A stretch of 64,000 nt of DNA from Diploptera punctata (GCA_030220185.1 JASPKZ010001294.1:1-64000), one strand, 5' to 3'; positions 22,300-33,898 are shown, counted from the first letter of the stretch. Translations and numbers: made by a program. Notes: a model not told the origin generated them from the sequence alone.

Positions 22300-23110
22300 G
22301 ACCACCAAATTAGGAACGCAAATGGGAAATTCTGGGAAGACGAGGTTAAGAGAGAACTCCAAAAGATTGGGATGGGTTGGGTATGGGAAAAAGGGACTGA
22401 AAATCGCAAGAATGTGTGGAGAAAAATTAGGAGGAGATACTTAGATATAAACCGACAAAATATTTTGGCCGAATGTGCGGGAAAACGATCACTATTTTTA
22501 CAAAGAGACCTAAAACAGTTTGGGGAAAAGAATCTTATCTAGGATTTAAAGAGAGATCAGGACTTGCTTGGTTCAGGTTAGTGGTATGGAAATTTTTAAA
22601 AATTAGCGACGATCACGATATGCGAATATGTCCAATGTGCGGGAGCTTTGAAGACGAGATACGTATACTAGGAAAATGTAACCATTTAGAATATTGGAGG
22701 CATCAGTTATTACCGGAAAGATTTCTAAATTCAAATCGTGGAAGATTGGCATGCTACGAGTTACTGGTAAACCCAGAAAATTGGATAAACCTGGGTAGAT
22801 TTCTGGACAAAACGCGGAAAATAAGAACAACACTTATTCAGGAATAAATAAATATGTTAGCAAATTGCAATGCCATTAATTCTTGATAATTCAACATAAC
22901 TAAGTTAATGAATAATGTAATTGTTTTGATATCTAATTGTAATATTATTGTTTTATTTTTTATTTTTTTGTTTTTAAACATCAACTTATTGTAACGGACT
23001 GTCAACAGCACGTACGGCTTACTGCCCGTCCGATCCATATTTGTAAATAACATTGTACGTATCTTACTTTTAGTTTAATAAAGTCCTTATGTACGTATGT
23101 ATATAAAGTC
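22300..23110 (+). mobile_element. Non-LTR retrotransposon 3' end with C-P-x-C motif
   Basis: After frameshifts around 22470, the frame reads K-I-S-D-D-H-D-M-R-I-C-P-M-C-G, E-I-R-I-L-G-K-C-N-H-L-E-Y-W-R, a CPxC...C..(Y) C-terminal zinc-binding block seen in several non-LTR clades. Stops at 22846. Then ~260 bp 3' UTR with AATAAA near 23077. Clade not assigned. Confidence 0.6.
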
Positions 23111-23159
23111 CCCATTTTTCATACTCTTCTTTTAGCTTTTTAGTCATATATTCTATGTC

Positions 23160-23275
23160 ATTATCATTATTATAATTATAATTATTATCATTATTATCAT
23201 CACTATCATCACTATCATCACTATCATCACTATCATCACTATCATCACTATCATCACTATCATCACTATCATCAC

Positions 23276-23342
<67 letters not shown>

Positions 23343-23345
23343 GAT
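23160..23345. repeat. Compound microsatellite
   Basis: A 9-bp repeat (atcatcact) runs about nine times over 23195-23275 and passes directly into (ATT)n to 23341, the tail of the LINE that follows on the minus strand. Confidence 0.9.
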
Positions 23346-24010
23346 AATCGGTGATTAATGTCTTTGATATCGTCCGATTTCCAATAGCCAATTTTGTCGG
23401 TCCATCCAATCTCCTCGTAGTAGATGTTTCTCCTTCATGTATAAATATATTTCCTGACTCCAGGGGGTTTTAGGTCTTCCTCTGCCTCGTCTTCCCTCAT
23501 GTTTCCATTCCAAAACAGATTTTTGTAGCCGATCCTCTTCCATTCGCTGGACATGTCCGTTCCATCTTAATTGCTGAATTGTAATATAATCTAAAAAATA
23601 GTGCCAATCTTCATTTTCTCCCTTATAACTGATTACCTAATTTTTTCTCTTCTTGAAATTCTTGCTGCCCTTCGTATAAAATCCATTTCCGTTGCCAAAA
23701 TATACTTATCTGCTTTTGTTGTTAATAGCCAAAGTTCTGCTCCATAAGTAATGATGCTTTTAACAATTGTATGATATATATTCATTTATTTTTATTACTA
23801 TATTTTTATCCCAATAATATTCCATTGAGACAAGCAATTGCAAATTTTCCTTTATTATTTCTATTTCTTATTTCCTCTTCATAACTTCCATTTTTATTTA
23901 TTTAATTCCTAAATATGTGATCTTACTACAAGATTTTATTGTTTCTCCAGTCTCCAAAAATTAAATTTTGTTCTGGTTCACCAATTAATAAATATTTTGT
24001 TTTCTTCCCC
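23346..24010 (-). mobile_element. LINE C-terminal fragment
   Basis: Minus strand: L-R-W-N-G-H-V-Q-R-M-E-E-D-R-L-Q-K, G-R-G-R-P-K-T-P-W, preceded by Y-G-A-E-L-W-L-L-T-T-K-A. Broken by stops. 3' end joins the (ATT)n at 23280-23341. Confidence 0.7.
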
Positions 24011-24022
24011 ATTATTATTATT

Positions 24023-24063
<41 letters not shown>

Positions 24064-24078
24064 TATTATTATTATTAT
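24011..24078. repeat. (ATT)/(ATC) microsatellite
   Basis: (ATT)4, (ATC)16 and (ATT)5 in series. Absent from the equivalent point in the paralogous segment near 35.9 kb in this form, where a different (ATT)n occurs. Confidence 0.9.
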
Positions 24079-24089
24079 GAAGCCTCGTG

Positions 24090-24930
24090 CAAATTATTTA
24101 CGTATTATATAAGGATTTAAAGTAGAGTTTAGGGATGAGTTTTTCGAAACGAAATCGTAAAATGATTTCAATTCTTGAAACACAGACCTACAATACTTGG
24201 GCTAATTTCATATTTTGTCGATTTCATGAAACAAACATTGAAGCGTACTGGTACGTATTCAGAAACTGATTCAACGTCTTCAAAATGTATTCATAATAAG
24301 CTGGCCCGAATGAATCGTTCAGATTGGTAAACAATCATTACGGAACTATCCAAGCAGGAAAAATATTGTAAGAGCTGGATCAGGATGGATATAATTGGAA
24401 TTTGAATTTAGAAATATCACATAGACCTACATGTAACGAAGCAATGGGATAATCAACACTAATGAAACAATGAAAATATGAGGAATTCTGTTCATGTAAA
24501 GAGTGTAAAAACGTTAAAAATTGCAAAATTAGCAATACTATTTTAATTCAATGATACGCATCACATTAGATGAGAATGGAAAGAAGGTCAGGACTCACGT
24601 CATTTTTCTTTCTTAATAATAATAATAATAATAAAGTTGGTGGCATGACACCCGTTGAACGATTTATACACAAGCATGCATCTAAAATTGGATGTGAATG
24701 AAATAACACCAATAAACAAACTTTTGAAATGTAAAATAGCATTTTACCGATTAAGGATGGAAGGTTATTTTACACATAAGTTGAATAATTTTTCAACGAA
24801 TACGTAATTCTTCCATCCTTGTATTATGGAATATTTTATTTCTACTATGTTGAATTGCTTTGTTGTAATTAATAGAGATAGTGTTCGTGAATAAAATAAT
24901 TGAACAATATATTGAAGCATAAAAATCTAA
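24090..24930. repeat. Segmental duplication block, copy 1
   Basis: Non-coding but alignable to 36000-36690, 38040-38195 and 39112-39235 in the same order (e.g. gaatgattc region, gctggcccgaatgaat versus actggcccgtatggat; gttgaataatttttcaacga versus gttggataatttttcaacga). Together with exon 1 this defines the old duplication. Confidence 0.75.
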
Positions 24931-25075
24931 AAAAAAAGTTGAGTCTTATCTTTATTCTTTTGAGTAAGACACACCAAAATGTATGCGGTTAATTAAGCAT
25001 TAATATTCATATTTTTATAAAATAATTCTTACTATAGATAGAATACGTGATGTTTTATTCTTGTTTATTATTTTA

Positions 25076-25185
25076 GTTTTGTGGAAAGCAACGGGAAGCT
25101 ACCACACCTAGTAAAGTTGCAAAGCATAGCAACAAAATGCTATGATTGCAGTGAAGGATCTGCCCTAGGGCAGAACACAGTAAAT
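25076..25185 (+). mobile_element. SINE family 1 3' remnant
   Basis: tggaaagcaacgggaagcta through gtgaaggatctgccctaggg; only the last ~110 bp of the SINE. Confidence 0.75.
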
Positions 25186-25507
25186 AAATAAAAATAATAA
25201 TTTGACAAATTTTATATTTTATATTACGTAGCACACAAGTATGTATTTTTTGCAAATACCGAAATTTAACTGTTTTAAAAAAAATACTATATATGTACCT
25301 GTAGTTAATTGCGGTTCAACTATTAATTTTTTATTTGTCTAGTAGATTAGATCCCAATTTAACCACCGTAGAGAAAGTCGCACTACAAATATAATATATA
25401 CACACACAATCGTGTTATATTGCAGATTTTCGCGGATATAAGTATGAATAAGAAAGTTTTCTTGGGTTTTTCCGCGTCTTGGATTCAAGTTCGGCCCCTG
25501 GCCACTG

Positions 25508-25551
25508 ACTCCGACGTTTCGGCATGATCCCACATGCCATTATCAAGGAAT
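25508..25551 (-). ncRNA. Hammerhead-ribozyme-like motif, left arm
   Basis: Exact reverse-complement copy of the motif at 25790-25833, with the same two core substitutions, so the decay predates the duplication of the arms. Confidence 0.55.
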
Positions 25552-25789
25552 GATAAGTTCGAGTCACAGGTTAGGTCTTATATAATTAAACAAATAGAGT
25601 TTTCGCTGTGCTCCGTTTCCGAAGACGCACACCCATCCAAGGTTTAGTTATTATGTAATTAGACACCTTCAGTTTTCAGTGTGGTCCGTTTCCGAAACCT
25701 TGGATGGGTGTACATCTTCGGAAACGGACAACAGCGAAAACTCTATTTGTTTAATTATATAAGACCTAAACCTGTGACTCGAACTTATC

Positions 25790-25833
25790 ATTCCTTGATA
25801 ATGGCATGTGGGATCATGCCGAAACGTCGGAGT
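25790..25833 (+). ncRNA. Hammerhead-ribozyme-like motif, right arm
   Basis: Stem I ATTCC (25790-25794) pairs with GGAGT (25829-25833). First core strand is TTGATAA where CTGATGA is canonical. Stem II GGCATG/CATGCC (25803-25808, 25815-25820) closes a TGGGAT loop. Then GAAA, and the palindromic ACGT giving a minimal stem III with cleavage expected after GTC. Two core substitutions suggest it is inactive now. Confidence 0.55.
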
Positions 25834-25899
25834 CAGTGGCCAGGGGCCGAACTTGAATCCAAGACGCGGAAAACCCAAGAAAACTTTCTTATTCATATA

Positions 25900-26757
25900 T
25901 ACAATTATACATATGTGTGTGTGTGTACTCGCGCGCGCTTGGATGAGTGACAGACAGGATGTTTTATATCTAAAAATAATTAATAAAAAAAGTCGTATCT
26001 CACCTAATACTTCGTATTCATCAAACATGAAAACTGCAGTTTCCGTGCTTGAAGAACACGAAATATGAGGTGAGCTAAGACTCATTTTTATTAATCATTA
26101 ATTGAAAATCACATAATGTTATTTCCCATAATTAATTTATGTTTTATATCTATTTTATTTTTTATGTATGAGTATAAATGTGTGGATATATAATGTACAC
26201 TGAAAATAAAAATTGGACTGTGCCAAAATCTAAGTTCTGAGAAAAACTGAAAAAACATTGTCCTTATCACAGTTTTTGATAGTCCAGGCGCATTCTTGTG
26301 GCTAAAGTTTGTACTACTTGCGGACTGAATCTCACTTAATCCTGTTTTTACCTCATTGGCATAGGCACATAGCCCATATTTTATCAATAAAATGAAAATC
26401 GATTGTTGTGGCACTTAGCCCGGTTATTATTTTCAATCTACCTACATTGTTCCTTAATCATGGAAATTGAATAGTCACAAACGGCTAATAGCTCCCGTGC
26501 ACATTTATTGTTAACGCAAGTATTTTTGCAAAAAATATTAAACACTATTGAAATTATTTATACTGATTATATCAACTTATATAAAATTCCACTCATGCCA
26601 AATTTCTGTCATCTTTCTGTACAGTCCAGTTTAATGACAGAATGAGAGTTCAAAATGTGTACACTGATTGATTGATGATACCCGGTTACTTGGAAAGTAA
26701 AATGACTGGACCAGCTTGATGTATGGACTTGACAATATTTGCTCGCTCAGTTTTAAA
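25900..26757. other. Short microsatellite, then nothing recognised
   Basis: (GT)n near 25915-25926, an imperfect inverted pair around 25990-26080 (ctcacctaatacttcgt / acgaaatatgaggtgag), then AT-rich sequence with no element or exon I can support. Confidence 0.5.
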
Positions 26758-26929
26758 TAAAGTAAAACTGCTCAAACCGGAATCACATGGGACCATTTTT
26801 TTCCACATTAGACAAAATTCCGCATTATGAAAACTAAAACTTATTAATACTTAGATTACATAGTATCGTGTATGTCTTTTTACGGATCTTGGATTAATTG
26901 TAGTTCCGCTGCCTTTGAAAAGTGAATTA

Positions 26930-28068
26930 CAGTAAAAGCTCCTTATTCGCGGGTAAAAAAATTGCGACACAGTTCCTGTATTCGCGACTAATTTTTTTTT
27001 ATTCGCGGATCCAGTCGGTGTATTAGAAGGATTAGTATCCTTCATTAACCATCAGCAGTTTTTTTTAACTGCAGGCAGGTGCCAATGCGGCTTTTACAAA
27101 TAGTGCTTTAAACCAACTGGACAAATAAGTATAAGGATAAAACAAACCTTATTTGCACTAACCCTAAAGTTCATTCTTAAAAGTTGTTGTATTTCATGTT
27201 CCGATATGTACTTTGATAAATGCCTCCAACACCACGATTGATAGGCTATATTATTGTTTCAACTTGTCATTGCAATACTTTCGATTGAATAACACGTGTC
27301 TCTTGTGCTTTGTTCCCAGTTTATAATCTCGAGTAAAAGGAAAGAAAAATTAGAACCGAAGAGAAAAAAATTAGTGTTGCCGCTTAAAGTAAAAATAGAA
27401 ATGGTTGTCCGTTTATACACGTTGGCGAGTCATTTGTGTCTATATCACGCTGTTTCAATGTTAATGGATCAAGAAATCCAAAGAAAAAATAAGGAATTAT
27501 AACGAGAATTCACAGCAGAATATCAATCTTTATTGAAAGACCTTTTAAAAGCGGCAAACAGGAAAAACAATTTTAAGTTCTTGCCTATGCGTTAAGCTGA
27601 AAATATATAAAACTATTATTCTACCAGTCATATTATATGGGTGCGAAACATGGACTCTTACTTTAAGGGAGGAAAGGAGATTACGAGTATTTGAGAATAA
27701 AGTTCTTAGGAAAATTTTTGGACCAAAGAGAGATGAAGAGACAAGTGAATGGAGAAGACTACATAACATTGAACTACATGGTCTTTATAGGAAGACAGAT
27801 ATAATAAGAACAGTTAAGTGTCGTAGACTGCGATGGGCAGGACATGTTGCGCGTATGGGGAATGAAAGACGTGCATGGAAACTTCTTGTAGGAAAGCCAG
27901 AAGGAAAACGCCCAGTTGGTAGACCAAGAATGAGGTGGGAGAACAGCATTAACTATGATTTGAGGGAAGTAGATTATACAGGGAATGATTGAAAAGTGTT
28001 GGCTCAGGATAGGGATGTGTGGAGGGCTTGTGTCCGCGCGGCCATGAACCTACGGGTTCAATAGTACC

Positions 28069-28127
<59 letters not shown>

Positions 28128-28318
28128 TCTTGCCTATACCTGACAGTAATAATTAATATAAATCGTTCAAAATCTCTCATTAATTGATTTTATTTTGATA
28201 ATTTTCATTTTATTCTGTAACCTTGGAACGTATACCCTATATACCCAGACAAATTACCATTCCATGTTTCGCGGCATATTTGCGGAACATATCCTCCCCC
28301 GCGAATAAGGAGATTTTA
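26930..28318 (+). mobile_element. Inner Tigger-like transposon
   Basis: Terminal inverted repeats CAGTAAAAGCTCCTTATTCG (26930) and the complement of cgaataaggagattttactg (to ~28318), each next to TA, the pogo/mariner target. Inside, 27320-27500 reads S-S-K-R-K-E-K-L-E-P-K-R-K, resembling a Tigger N-terminus, with stops. Interrupted by a LINE at 27589-28123. Confidence 0.75.
27589..28123 (+). mobile_element. RTE-like LINE 3' fragment (family A)
   Basis: From ttaagctgaaaatatataaa to gttcaatagtaccag with a long (AGTA)n tail (28070-28123). Exact 14-bp target duplication AAGTTCTTGCCTAT at 27575-27588 and 28124-28137. Frames for E-T-W-T-L-T and W-R-R-L-H-N are still visible, so it is young. Confidence 0.88.
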
Positions 28319-29099
28319 CTGTATAGTATGTATGATCGACTTCGACGGTAACGCGCGAAAGAAAAGTCCCGTTTTGTCAGCATTAAAAATCTCTCTTAGG
28401 CGCGTATCCTGAAATTAAAGTATGCAGTTTCGGTTTCCGCTCACTAACTACACTTATGTCCACATCCTTTGATTTCCCCCAAATTTCATTCCACACTACA
28501 TAGTGTCGTCTTTTAAAACTGTCCAGCCAACCTAAAGATTCCTTGAAATCGTTATTCCTTATGGATTTAGCTTGACTTTGGAGCATCGGTCCGGAAATTT
28601 GGACATTTATCTTCAATCACTTTTACTTTCTCGTTTAATGACAATGTTACATATGTTTTAGCCATCTTTATTCCGTAAATGCAAAACTAATTTAAGATTT
28701 TACAGTGCAATGACTATTTGTAAGACAGGTATCGGTATTTCGCACAACGGGTGTGCAGTGAGGCCGAAATAAAATTTGAGGTACAGGTAGAATATCTAAT
28801 TCACCAGGCGGCAGGAATAATTCCTTATTATTTTTTGGCCTAGCGGGATAATAATGAAGTGGAAACCACTTTCTGCTTTATATATTTTTTCATGAATTGT
28901 GTAGAAATATATTTCCGTTTCCGCGTTGGACAGATTTCGTTTTATGCAAAATAAATACACGTACAATTACTATTATTTCGCCGGGACTAATAAATTTGTT
29001 CACATTGGACAGATTTCCGCATTATTCACGTTCCGGATTAAATAAGTTTTACTGTACTTTCAAACTCTACTACAGATCCTGGTGCACCATGAATTAGAA

Positions 29100-29515
29100 A
29101 CGCCTGTCATTTTACATGTGTATTTTTTTAAAGAGAGATGTCTATTTTGATGTTTTTTTAGTCAAAACGTTATCTTAATGTTCCTGACATGTCAATTTAA
29201 GCAAAATACATGTAGATCTGTATAGAATACATTTTGTTCGCTCTGTACGTCCATTTTATTCTTTCAAAAACAATTTACAGTGAAGAAAGGAAGTAAGTCT
29301 CAAATTTTAAATAACATATATACCGTGGTAGCCTAGTCTTATCGTTAAATTCAGTCCCATGTTATGATTATATAATATATAACATACATTTTTATTCCGC
29401 TATTTGTTCATGAAAATACGTAAGTTTTTTTGCTCTCCTGAAAAGTAGCAAATTTTGACTTAGTTCCTTTCTAAAAAGTGTGATTCAATTATATCTGGTG
29501 TCATGCGGGATATAT
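29100..29515. other. Nothing recognised
   Basis: AT-rich, no element ends, tRNA-like boxes or coding frames I can support. Confidence 0.5.
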
Positions 29516-29519
29516 GTTG

Positions 29520-29715
29520 ATTCCATTCAAATCTTTTTTTCCGCCCATTCGCCTATTGCCTGAATATTCAGCTGCCTTCTTATTTCTTCATTTTTAATTT
29601 TATCTATCCTTGATCTATTCATTTCATTCAATTTGTTTCTAAAGTTTTTTTTAACAGTATCGGCTCTTGTTTCGGAGGCATAAGCCAATATGACGTTTCA
29701 CTGCTTTATATTTTT
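29520..29715 (-). mobile_element. LINE C-terminal fragment
   Basis: Minus-strand reading R-N-K-L-N-E-M-N-R-S-R-I-D-K-I-K-N-E-E and R-R-Q-L-N-I-Q fits the region after the YGAE/W block of LINE C-termini, with a stop and a shift. Confidence 0.5.
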
Positions 29716-29719
29716 CACT

Positions 29720-30260
29720 TACACAATAATATAATTCCAAGCAATAATCTAATATAGACAATAAGAAACATCAAGATTATGTCAATTTTACTTTGCGCGC
29801 ATTTATAGGCAAAATTATCCAGTTTAACCACTTCGTTTTTAAGATTGTTTATTACACAATTTATTAGTCTAATAAATATTATATAGGCCCTAATTGAAAT
29901 ACTTAGATAAAGATATATCAATTAATATATGGTAAGTGAATGTGTTACATATTACAGATATAATATTTTATAACACATCCAAAATTGCATAACCGTATGA
30001 AATATAAGGTTTACTAAACAGATAGAAAAATGATATAAGACTAAATTTAATAGGAATTCGAAAAATGAAGGTAAATATGGACAAAACAAAGTAAATGCTA
30101 ATGAGATAAATAATAAAAAATCTGCTTTTACAAGACAGAGATGGGAAAATAAAAACACGTCACGAATACGTATATTTGAGGACAAAAAAAGCCGTTGAAA
30201 GTGATTATGCTGAAATTAATGAGAAGATAAATGAAGGTAAAACTGCGATATCTAAATTAA
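29720..30260. repeat. Dispersed repeat related to the large inverted repeat
   Basis: Shares tccaaaattgcataaccgta, gacaaaacaaagtaaatgct and attaatgagaagata with 16960-17340. A diverged third copy of the interior of the 15.9-19.8 kb palindrome. Confidence 0.65.
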
Positions 30261-30264
30261 GTAG

Positions 30265-30840
30265 CGTTTTTGCGCGATAGTGCGTTTTGTCGTACTTACA
30301 ACAATGGCGACCATGATTGAAAGTTCATCTTTCTACATTTCGGGTTGCCAACCTAAATAACTCTACTGTAATATTGCATATTACAAAGCATGTGTGGGAA
30401 GTAAACCACTGCCTACGTACAATGTAGGGCCTATATACAAAAATATATCCAAAGTGTTAATATAAATATAGTGTTAATATATATTATACGAACAAATCAC
30501 TGCATTTTAAATGAAATGAACTTTATTTGAAACAATATAAAACAAATACGTATTTGCCGCCATTTTATAACTAATTGGTGTCACGGCCAGCTGTAGTCTC
30601 AACTAATAAACATTGCCCATACTGTTAACGTTATTCAGTTGTTTATAATGGACGCAAATATTTTCAACAAATATATTATTTTACTATTATTTATTATTTT
30701 AAAAACAGCATCGCGCAAAATAAAAAGTGTACAACTCACGTTTGTGAAGCGTTTTACAGAATCTCGGAAATTAAAAACCTCGCTATTCCTCGCTTCTATA
30801 AAAACCACTTCCCAACCTCGCATCGTAATATAGTATTTAT
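30265..30840. repeat. ~580-bp dispersed repeat (copy 2 of pair)
   Basis: Same orientation as 11591-12180 and about 85-90% alike by eye. Same GCGCGAT... / ATCGCGC inverted pair (30270, 30709). Confidence 0.65.
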
Positions 30841-31028
30841 GGGATAAGAATACAAATTCTAAAACAAAAAGGTATTTTTTAAATACAATAATGAGTACAA
30901 TTACAAATGGTGCGAATAAATAGGAATTACAATCAATAACAATAAGTAATTCAATTATACAAAAAATATTTTTGGAGGTGTTCAGCCGGAATTTATAGAA
31001 TATTGCGAGTAGCAAAGTGTTATTATAA

Positions 31029-31261
31029 TTAACCTTTAAATTGGCAAAACACTTACTTCTCGTGTCTGTTATTTAAATGTGGCGGACCGCAGTGAAAACG
31101 AAATGGTACGTAACTATTATTATTATCGTATATTGTGAAATTCTAAAAAAAAAAAAAAAAAGTAATATATTCTCGTTAGTTTTCAGTAGTTTTTATTAAA
31201 ATTATTAAATGAATGAAACCAATTTGTATCTTATAGGATATATTTTTAATTTGAGGGTTAA
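31029..31261. mobile_element. TTAA-flanked MITE (piggyBac-like)
   Basis: TTAA at 31029-31032 and 31258-31261 flank ~225 bp whose ends are complementary (cctttaaatt / aatttgaggg). TTAA target and CCC/CCT start fit piggyBac-type elements. Similar single ends (cccttaaattggcaatgtat) occur at 60918 and 40263. Confidence 0.5.
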
Positions 31262-31666
31262 CAAAATATGAATGATCGAATTAAATTATGAATTTCATTA
31301 AAACTGACAATTAAAATCGTATAGCCATGTGAAAACAATGACAGACGCCAGATTCTCAAAAAATATATATATTAGAATGGGTGTCACGTGATAGAAGAAG
31401 AAGACGGCCTAGAATAAGTTGAATGATGATGCTTTAAGAGCGTGAATATAGGGCGATGGAGAATGGATTAACAGAAAAATTTTGAGGAAAATTGCAGATG
31501 ATTGCAAGAAGATACTGTGGAACATTATGAATAAACGTAAACTCTGTAATGATGTCCGATGTATTGTCACATCAAGAGATGAGATGAAGCCTTTAATATT
31601 GAAAATCTATTATATATATATGATCCGGGTTCGAATCCCGTCCAGGCATTTATTTTTCTTATCATA

Positions 31667-31670
<4 letters not shown>

Positions 31671-31700
<30 letters not shown>
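31671..31700. repeat. (AT)n microsatellite
   Basis: Uninterrupted AT repeat after a tRNA T-arm-like remnant (gggttcgaatcccgt at 31627-31641), which is probably a SINE leftover. Confidence 0.85.
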
Positions 31701-31701
<1 letters not shown>

Positions 31702-31714
31702 CCTATATACATTA

Positions 31715-32540
31715 CTAATACCCGGCGTGCGCTGCTACACCGAAATAAATGATAGTGATGTTTGCATTTAGTTGAATAAGTAAAAGGAAAAATAAATATA
31801 AATGTATAGGTTATCGTTATTATTTTTAGATACCCCGTGCTGATTACCCGGCGTTGCCCGGGTATCAACGCATCCCGATGTACTTGGCATAAATGAGCTG
31901 CAAGATAAAATTCATTATTTTGAGTTATCCATAAAGAAATACCCGTCATGCGCTGACAATAAATATTATAAACAATTCCAATACTATTTGTAATAATTTA
32001 CATAACCAGATTCTAACTCTAGGGCACTTATCTGCCAAAATAGTTAATAATATTCAATAATTAAAAATTATTTTTCATACTTGGTCCTTTCGTACTAAAG
32101 TATAATAAAAGTTAATAGATAGAAACCGACCTGGCTCACGCCGGCTGCTATGCTTGCCCAGGAATCTACTTATACCGATCTTCTTAGCATCAATGAAAGA
32201 CAAAAATTGCTGTTGTGAATTATCCTTAAGATATAAGCATATGCTGCCGTGGACGTTTCTATAGAGCTTTTTGAGATATTCAATTCTGTGTACATTAATT
32301 TTGTGTATTTGTTATGGTTTAGGCAGCCTAAGTCATTCAATGGTAAAAAAGGGACTTTTCACGTTTTTCACTACAAAGGGTGTTTTTTAAGGGAGTAGGA
32401 GTTGAGTATCACAACTCTCTTATAGCCTATGTTCATCCCGGGAATCTCCTAAACATTTTGCAAAAACCCCCATCACAATCGGATGAACGGTAGGGCCGCG
32501 CATAAAGTACAAACATACAAACATTCATTTTTATATATTA
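31715..32540 (+). mobile_element. LINE-type 3' UTR repeat (copy 1)
   Basis: Non-coding. Shares ggcgtgcgctgct, gttgaataagtaaaaggaaa, gagctttttgagatattcaa, atcacaatcggatgaacg and attcatttttatatatta with 35010-35885. The cccggcgttgcccgg start and catac-rich end resemble RTE-clade 3' regions in insects. Confidence 0.6.
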
Positions 32541-32544
32541 GATA

Positions 32545-32795
32545 AGATATATACGCAAGCCGGCTGGCTAGGCCTGTCACACCATCACAGGAGTAGATGA
32601 AATGAAATGGAACAAAATGGATAAGATGAGCGTGGAGAAGTGATGGAAAGATATTTAGGGCAGGCTAAAACGAGAGAAACCCGAGGAAAACCTGCCCTGG
32701 CTCCGACTCGTCCACCATGAACCCCACATGGAGTGACCGAGATACGAACTCGGAAATGGAGGAAGAGTGTCTACACAATTGCGCCACAGAGCCTC
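32545..32795 (-). mobile_element. tRNA-derived SINE (family 5)
   Basis: Minus strand head AGGCTCTGTGGCGCAATTGT (A box) and GAGTTCGTATCTCGG (B box). Its 3' half (ccatcacaggagtagatgaa, gtgatggaaagat, gagaaacccgagg) is also found without head in both arms of the 15.9-19.8 kb inverted repeat and at 43165-43300. Confidence 0.75.
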
Positions 32796-33097
32796 CCTGG
32801 AACATTATGAAACCTGCTAAATTAATTAAATAATATTTGTAATAATCATGCAAGTTACATGAAAATAAATATTGGGCCACGCCGTAGCATAATTACCTGA
32901 AATAGTAAACTTCTTCTTGTAAACTCTTGTTTCCCTTAACGAGATTTAGGCGCTCTCCCCCTACAGGCAAGAAATTGAACACACTAATTTAGTTACACTT
33001 GTTCTCGTATAGATGTCATTGGAGTGGCCCGCGTTCAGCGTTCCGCCTCATACTAACATCTAGGAAACCCAAGGTAGTACCAGGACGGGAACATTCG

Positions 33098-33303
33098 GTA
33101 AAATTTTGCTTAGAGGCCTTTTATTCAGGCAAGGATCTTTTACGAGCCTGAAATTCTTCAGATTCGGGACCCACGGCTGAAAGTCCCTCCCGGAGGACTT
33201 GCTTCTTGGATTTTTCCATCATAAAAATCCATCGACCTCGGCCGGGTTTGAACCCTCAGGACCAGAGGCAAGGAGCATAACCACTAGTCCACCGCGGCCG
33301 ATG
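33098..33303 (-). mobile_element. SINE family 3 copy
   Basis: Same body as 20209-20427 (attttgcttagaggcc, ttttacgagcctgaaattc), head complement ccactagtccaccgcggccg at the right end. Confidence 0.75.
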
Positions 33304-33309
33304 AGACAG

Positions 33310-33540
33310 TAATCTAAAAGCCTAAACGTTCCGGCGGCACTATGACTTCGAGGTCGAATAAGCGTCTAACGGAAATAACTACCAGACATAATTATGTTCT
33401 GGATGTAAAGACAGCCGTCACGCAGCACTGAAAATCCGATTGATATCTCGTGCCGATTGTCCAGGAAGTTGTAGGAACTTTAACCTCCTACCACCCCATG
33501 GATCTCCTAAGCCTGTACTGGAATCGTTTTACTAAAATAA
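33310..33540 (+). mobile_element. SINE family 2 remnant, headless
   Basis: ggcggcactatgacttcgag to ctggaatcgttttact; diverged body and 3' end only. Confidence 0.65.
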
Positions 33541-33714
33541 TAGTTTAATTATTTTAAGAATTGTCTGGAAAATGATATATTTTGTTTCATTGTTATTTAT
33601 AGGTCATATGGCGACTATTTATTTATACGTTTCATTCCAATGATAATATGAAATAATGAATATAATGAAATAAAATTCCGGCCCAGTATTTACTTTGTCG
33701 TTCAGTAACTCTAG

Positions 33715-33795
33715 GAAAAACCTCAGGTTGGTCAGCACCTGGGTTCGAACTCAGGACTACGAGTATCTGAAGCGCTACCACTTGAGTCAATTAAA
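33715..33795 (-). pseudogene. tRNA-like remnant
   Basis: Minus strand gives GACTCAAGTGGTAGCGCTTC and CTGAGTTCGAACCCAGG, D-arm and T-arm of a tRNA-like sequence. Probably a SINE head or tRNA pseudogene; no clean acceptor stem. Confidence 0.45.
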
Positions 33796-33898
33796 GGACC
33801 CGATTTTGCAGTTAATGAACTCGACCTTAATTTTTTAATTGATATACGTCAAGTTTTCTTCTGATAATACAAAAATTGCTGCCACTAAGCATTAATAG

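Larger units (their letters stand above)
25444..25895. repeat. Foldback with two hammerhead-like ribozyme motifs
   Basis: Arms of ~205 bp (25444-25653 and 25695-25895) are near-identical reverse complements around a ~40-bp spacer. Each arm contains a GAAACGTC core. The element resembles a head-to-head pair of Penelope-like or retrozyme-type units. ORFs here are artefacts of the palindrome. Confidence 0.75.
26761..29058 (-). mobile_element. Outer pogo/Tigger-like transposon (nested host)
   Basis: Ends agtaaaactgctcaaaccgg and, complemented, cagtaaaacttatttaatcc share the Tigger-type terminus. On the minus strand 28383-28690 encodes an N-terminal CENP-B/Tigger-like helix-turn-helix: M-A-K-T-Y-V-T-L-S-L-N-E-K-V-K-V, then Q-S-Q-A-K-S-I and G-W-L-D-S-F-K-R-R-H. 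This is the DNA-binding half; the DDE catalytic half is missing. Contains a second transposon, which itself contains a LINE. Confidence 0.65.

Noticed and set aside
25669..26085. 138-codon minus ORF and its 89- and 86-codon plus partners
   Set aside because: All lie across the foldback and mirror each other; no family pattern and no splice context.
30635..31015. 126-codon minus hydrophobic ORF
   Set aside because: AT-rich composition gives I/L/F/Y runs; overlaps a dispersed repeat whose other copy at 11.6-12.2 kb has no such ORF.
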